A DNA stretch of 60,000 bases from Membranipora membranacea (taxonomy: Eukaryota > Bryozoa > Gymnolaemata > Cheilostomatida > Membraniporidae): NCBI GenBank assembly GCA_914767715.1, contig OU612066.1, positions 23,102,283 to 23,162,282 on the forward strand, in the 5' to 3' direction. A model generated the notes under the pieces. That model had not been told where the DNA came from, ran no database searches, and saw only the letters and a program-made list of their open reading frames with translations. The position numbers and the translations under genes were made by a program. Positions 58,144-60,000 of the stretch are shown here, in pieces. Position 1 is the first letter of the stretch. Each line of letters starts with the position of its first letter.

Positions 58144-59219
58144 AAGTAGCATCCTATCTGAAAGAGAAGGCAAACTAATAAAGGAGTATACGATTTTTCC
58201 GGATAAATCAATTCAGTTTTCATTCAGATTCATTTTATCCGACCCTTTATTATCATTTGGTGAAGATAAACTTTAATTCAAAATTGTTTCAGTTGGTTTC
58301 CAAACAATTTTAACAATTATTCTCCAAAATCTGATGTTTGAATTAACCCCTGTCACTTGATGAAGTCCAATCTACTTTTCTTTATTTTAATTGACAAGCT
58401 GGAGCATTACACTTTTAGGTAAACAAGCCTAAATTTCATTCTTCTGGTAAGCAAAAAATAGTTTTATAAGCTAAAGCATAAAGGTATGGTATGGATACAT
58501 CCTTTCAATTTTGGCCCATTGAAGGAGGAAATCTTTTTGAAAGAGAATAATTATTGTTAGGACTAGAAGTCACAATTCAGGATCACATTTTTGCCATGAA
58601 AAAAATCCTTGATAATTTTTCCTAGCTTTGATGACTTTTAAACGTTTTTTTAACTTATCCAACTGGCTTACTATGCGAAAATAATCAATCTTGAGAAAAT
58701 TAAAATCAACCAAAAGATAAAATTCAATCCTATAATGTTTGCAAAGCCTTTTCACCTGATATCTTTTTACCAACATAATACTGGCCATAATGTCAACAGT
58801 ATTATTTGCATAGATAACGGAATTGATTTCACATCGCTCACGTTTGTTGTATATGTCAAAGTGTTTAGTTCAACTTTTAAGTTAGTTCAAGTTTTGTGAA
58901 TAGACCTGAAATCAAAAGTTTTCTGACTCATTTGCATAGCAAGTTATATCATAAATTGTATCAAGGAGTAACCTGGTACTCCTTGATAGTAATAGTAAGT
59001 TACACAACATGCTGCTGTGCTCAACAACATGGCCTGAAGGTCGATCAAATTAAGTCTGGATTGAAGTTTTATAACACTCAATGACTATGTTGAGACCTAC
59101 AATCTTGCGAATGTAGATTGTTTCCAGTTTTCAGGAGTGTTTGAGTAGTCGCTTAGCTAAGTGGGATTGATTCGACTTTGGCAATGTGCTAAAGTTGGCT
59201 GTTTTAACCAAGGTATGAG
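58144..59219. other. Spacer between two ZZ-TRIM family genes
   Basis: 3' flank of the ZZ-TRIM gene and presumed promoter of the next family member. A short hairpin, AAGGAGTAACCTGG then TACTCCTT, is at about 58962-58986. No exon supported. The promoter block of the first two family first exons is not obviously conserved here. Confidence 0.5.
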
Positions 59220-60000
59220 ATGGAAAATAGAGAAAGGAAGGATGCTTTCGCAAAGCTTCGGCAGCAGCATGAACTGGGGGAGGGAAGCAGATGGAGACAT
59301 AATGCGATGCAGCAGCATGAATCGCTGCCGCCACGAAGGAGGCGGAATCAAACTCGACAGCAGCAGGATCATGATGGTAAGTTATTCCTCAATTGATAAG
59401 TTTGGGTGTTTTAGATCAAATAAGGAAACCCCTACTCAACTAGAAGCTGCGGCTTCTTTATAAACTGTGTATAAACAGTATTTTCTTAATGTTCTTGGAT
59501 GGATACTAACAGAGATTTTAGAACAACTTTTTAAATTCACTGTGCATTGGTGTAAACTCCTGCTCCCCACCCCCGCCAACTTGAACCTCAACCCATAGAG
59601 TTATGCTCAACCCAAATACTACTTACACAAAACTTTTGAGTAACCGCTTTTTGAAGTAACTCATTATAATGTAACTGACACTTAAACCACTAGGTGGCTC
59701 AATATTACTTATGCATCACATTATTCTCTGATTCTTTACCTCCATAATGATATGCTTCTTAAAAAAATTGATCCACTCTACTTTTAAAAGGGAGGGGTGT
59801 AGAACTGAGCTCAACAGACACGTCCTCTTGTTTACCTTCATGTATTTTCTCATATATGCATACATATATAGCGGTATGCTGCACTTAGGATCACTTGATG
59901 GGGGAACTGTGACTTCCAGGCCATTACCAGTGATGCAGATCGACAATGAACAGACCCGTCCTAAAACCCCAAATATGATACGAAAACTTGGTGTGACTGA
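59220..60000 (+). CDS. 5' end of a further ZZ-TRIM family gene (partial)
   Basis: Exon 1, 59220-59376, encodes MENRERKDAFAKLRQQHE and onward (52 codons, basic and Gln-rich, ending NQTRQQQDHD) and ends in phase 1 at GTAAGT. The donor is followed by intron text (ATCAAATAAGGAAACCCCTA, AGAAGCTGCGGCTT) that parallels the start of intron 1 in both upstream copies (AGAAACCCCTA, AGAAGCTGTGGCTT at about 47.65 kb). A candidate exon 2 begins at 59931 after the acceptor CCATTACCAG; it keeps the frame (VMQIDNEQTRPKTPNMIRKLGVT) and stays open to the window edge. Zinc fingers would lie beyond position 60000. Confidence 0.6.

Noticed and set aside
1-60000. Endogenous virus, LTR retrotransposon or transposase gene
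   Set aside because: No reverse transcriptase, integrase, capsid or transposase motifs were seen in the frames; all mobile elements noted are short and noncoding.

Overview
The window is AT-rich eukaryotic nuclear DNA from an animal. Genes are split by GT-AG introns of about 80 bp to 2.7 kb, and gene content is metazoan: DRAM, ELOVL, calpain, a P2X7-type C-terminal domain protein, DPH5 and a TRIM-like E3. Dense short palindromic (MITE/foldback) elements and tRNA-derived SINEs fill introns and spacers. An invertebrate such as a sponge, cnidarian or invertebrate deuterostome fits. The sequence alone does not fix the phylum. Exons were assembled by hand from splice sites, reading-frame phase and family similarity; every junction listed is phase-consistent.

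Layout. 1-3.3 kb: no gene; repeats including a GGTGGGAAAA-type minisatellite. 3.3-7.3 kb (+): a DRAM-family autophagy membrane protein in seven exons. 9.0-13.3 kb (-) and 18.4-25.1 kb (+): two very-long-chain fatty acid elongases (ELOVL), head to head, with homologous exon structures that differ by one intron. 13.3-18.35 kb between them holds a SINE, a MITE and a TTAA-flanked transposon copy. 26.7-35.7 kb (-): a 16-exon calpain of about 720 aa with an intact Cys-His-Asn triad, an N-terminal acylation-type MGCGTS motif and no penta-EF-hand domain. 37.6-38.1 kb (+): a small stand-alone protein made of the P2X7 receptor C-terminal cysteine-rich domain. 38.4-42.7 kb (+): DPH5 diphthine synthase, eight exons.

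43.1-46.4 kb (-): a tandem duplication of a small secreted cysteine-rich protein gene. The copy at 45.2-46.1 kb is intact (145 aa, three exons). The copy at 43.1-43.6 kb is a wreck that lost exons 1-2 and carries a MITE, although its promoter block survives.

46.9-60 kb (+): the most unusual locus. A 16-exon gene (49.3-58.1 kb) encodes about 1076 aa with four tandem ZZ zinc fingers, a C3HC4 RING, B-box-like zinc fingers, a coiled coil and a C-terminal NHL-like beta-propeller. This amounts to a TRIM E3 ligase fused to a four-ZZ reader array. Its promoter and first exon are duplicated upstream (47.5 kb), and a further first exon of the same type opens at 59.2 kb and runs off the window, so the family is expanding in tandem.

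No operon-like organisation, tRNA or rRNA gene, virus or CRISPR array was seen.
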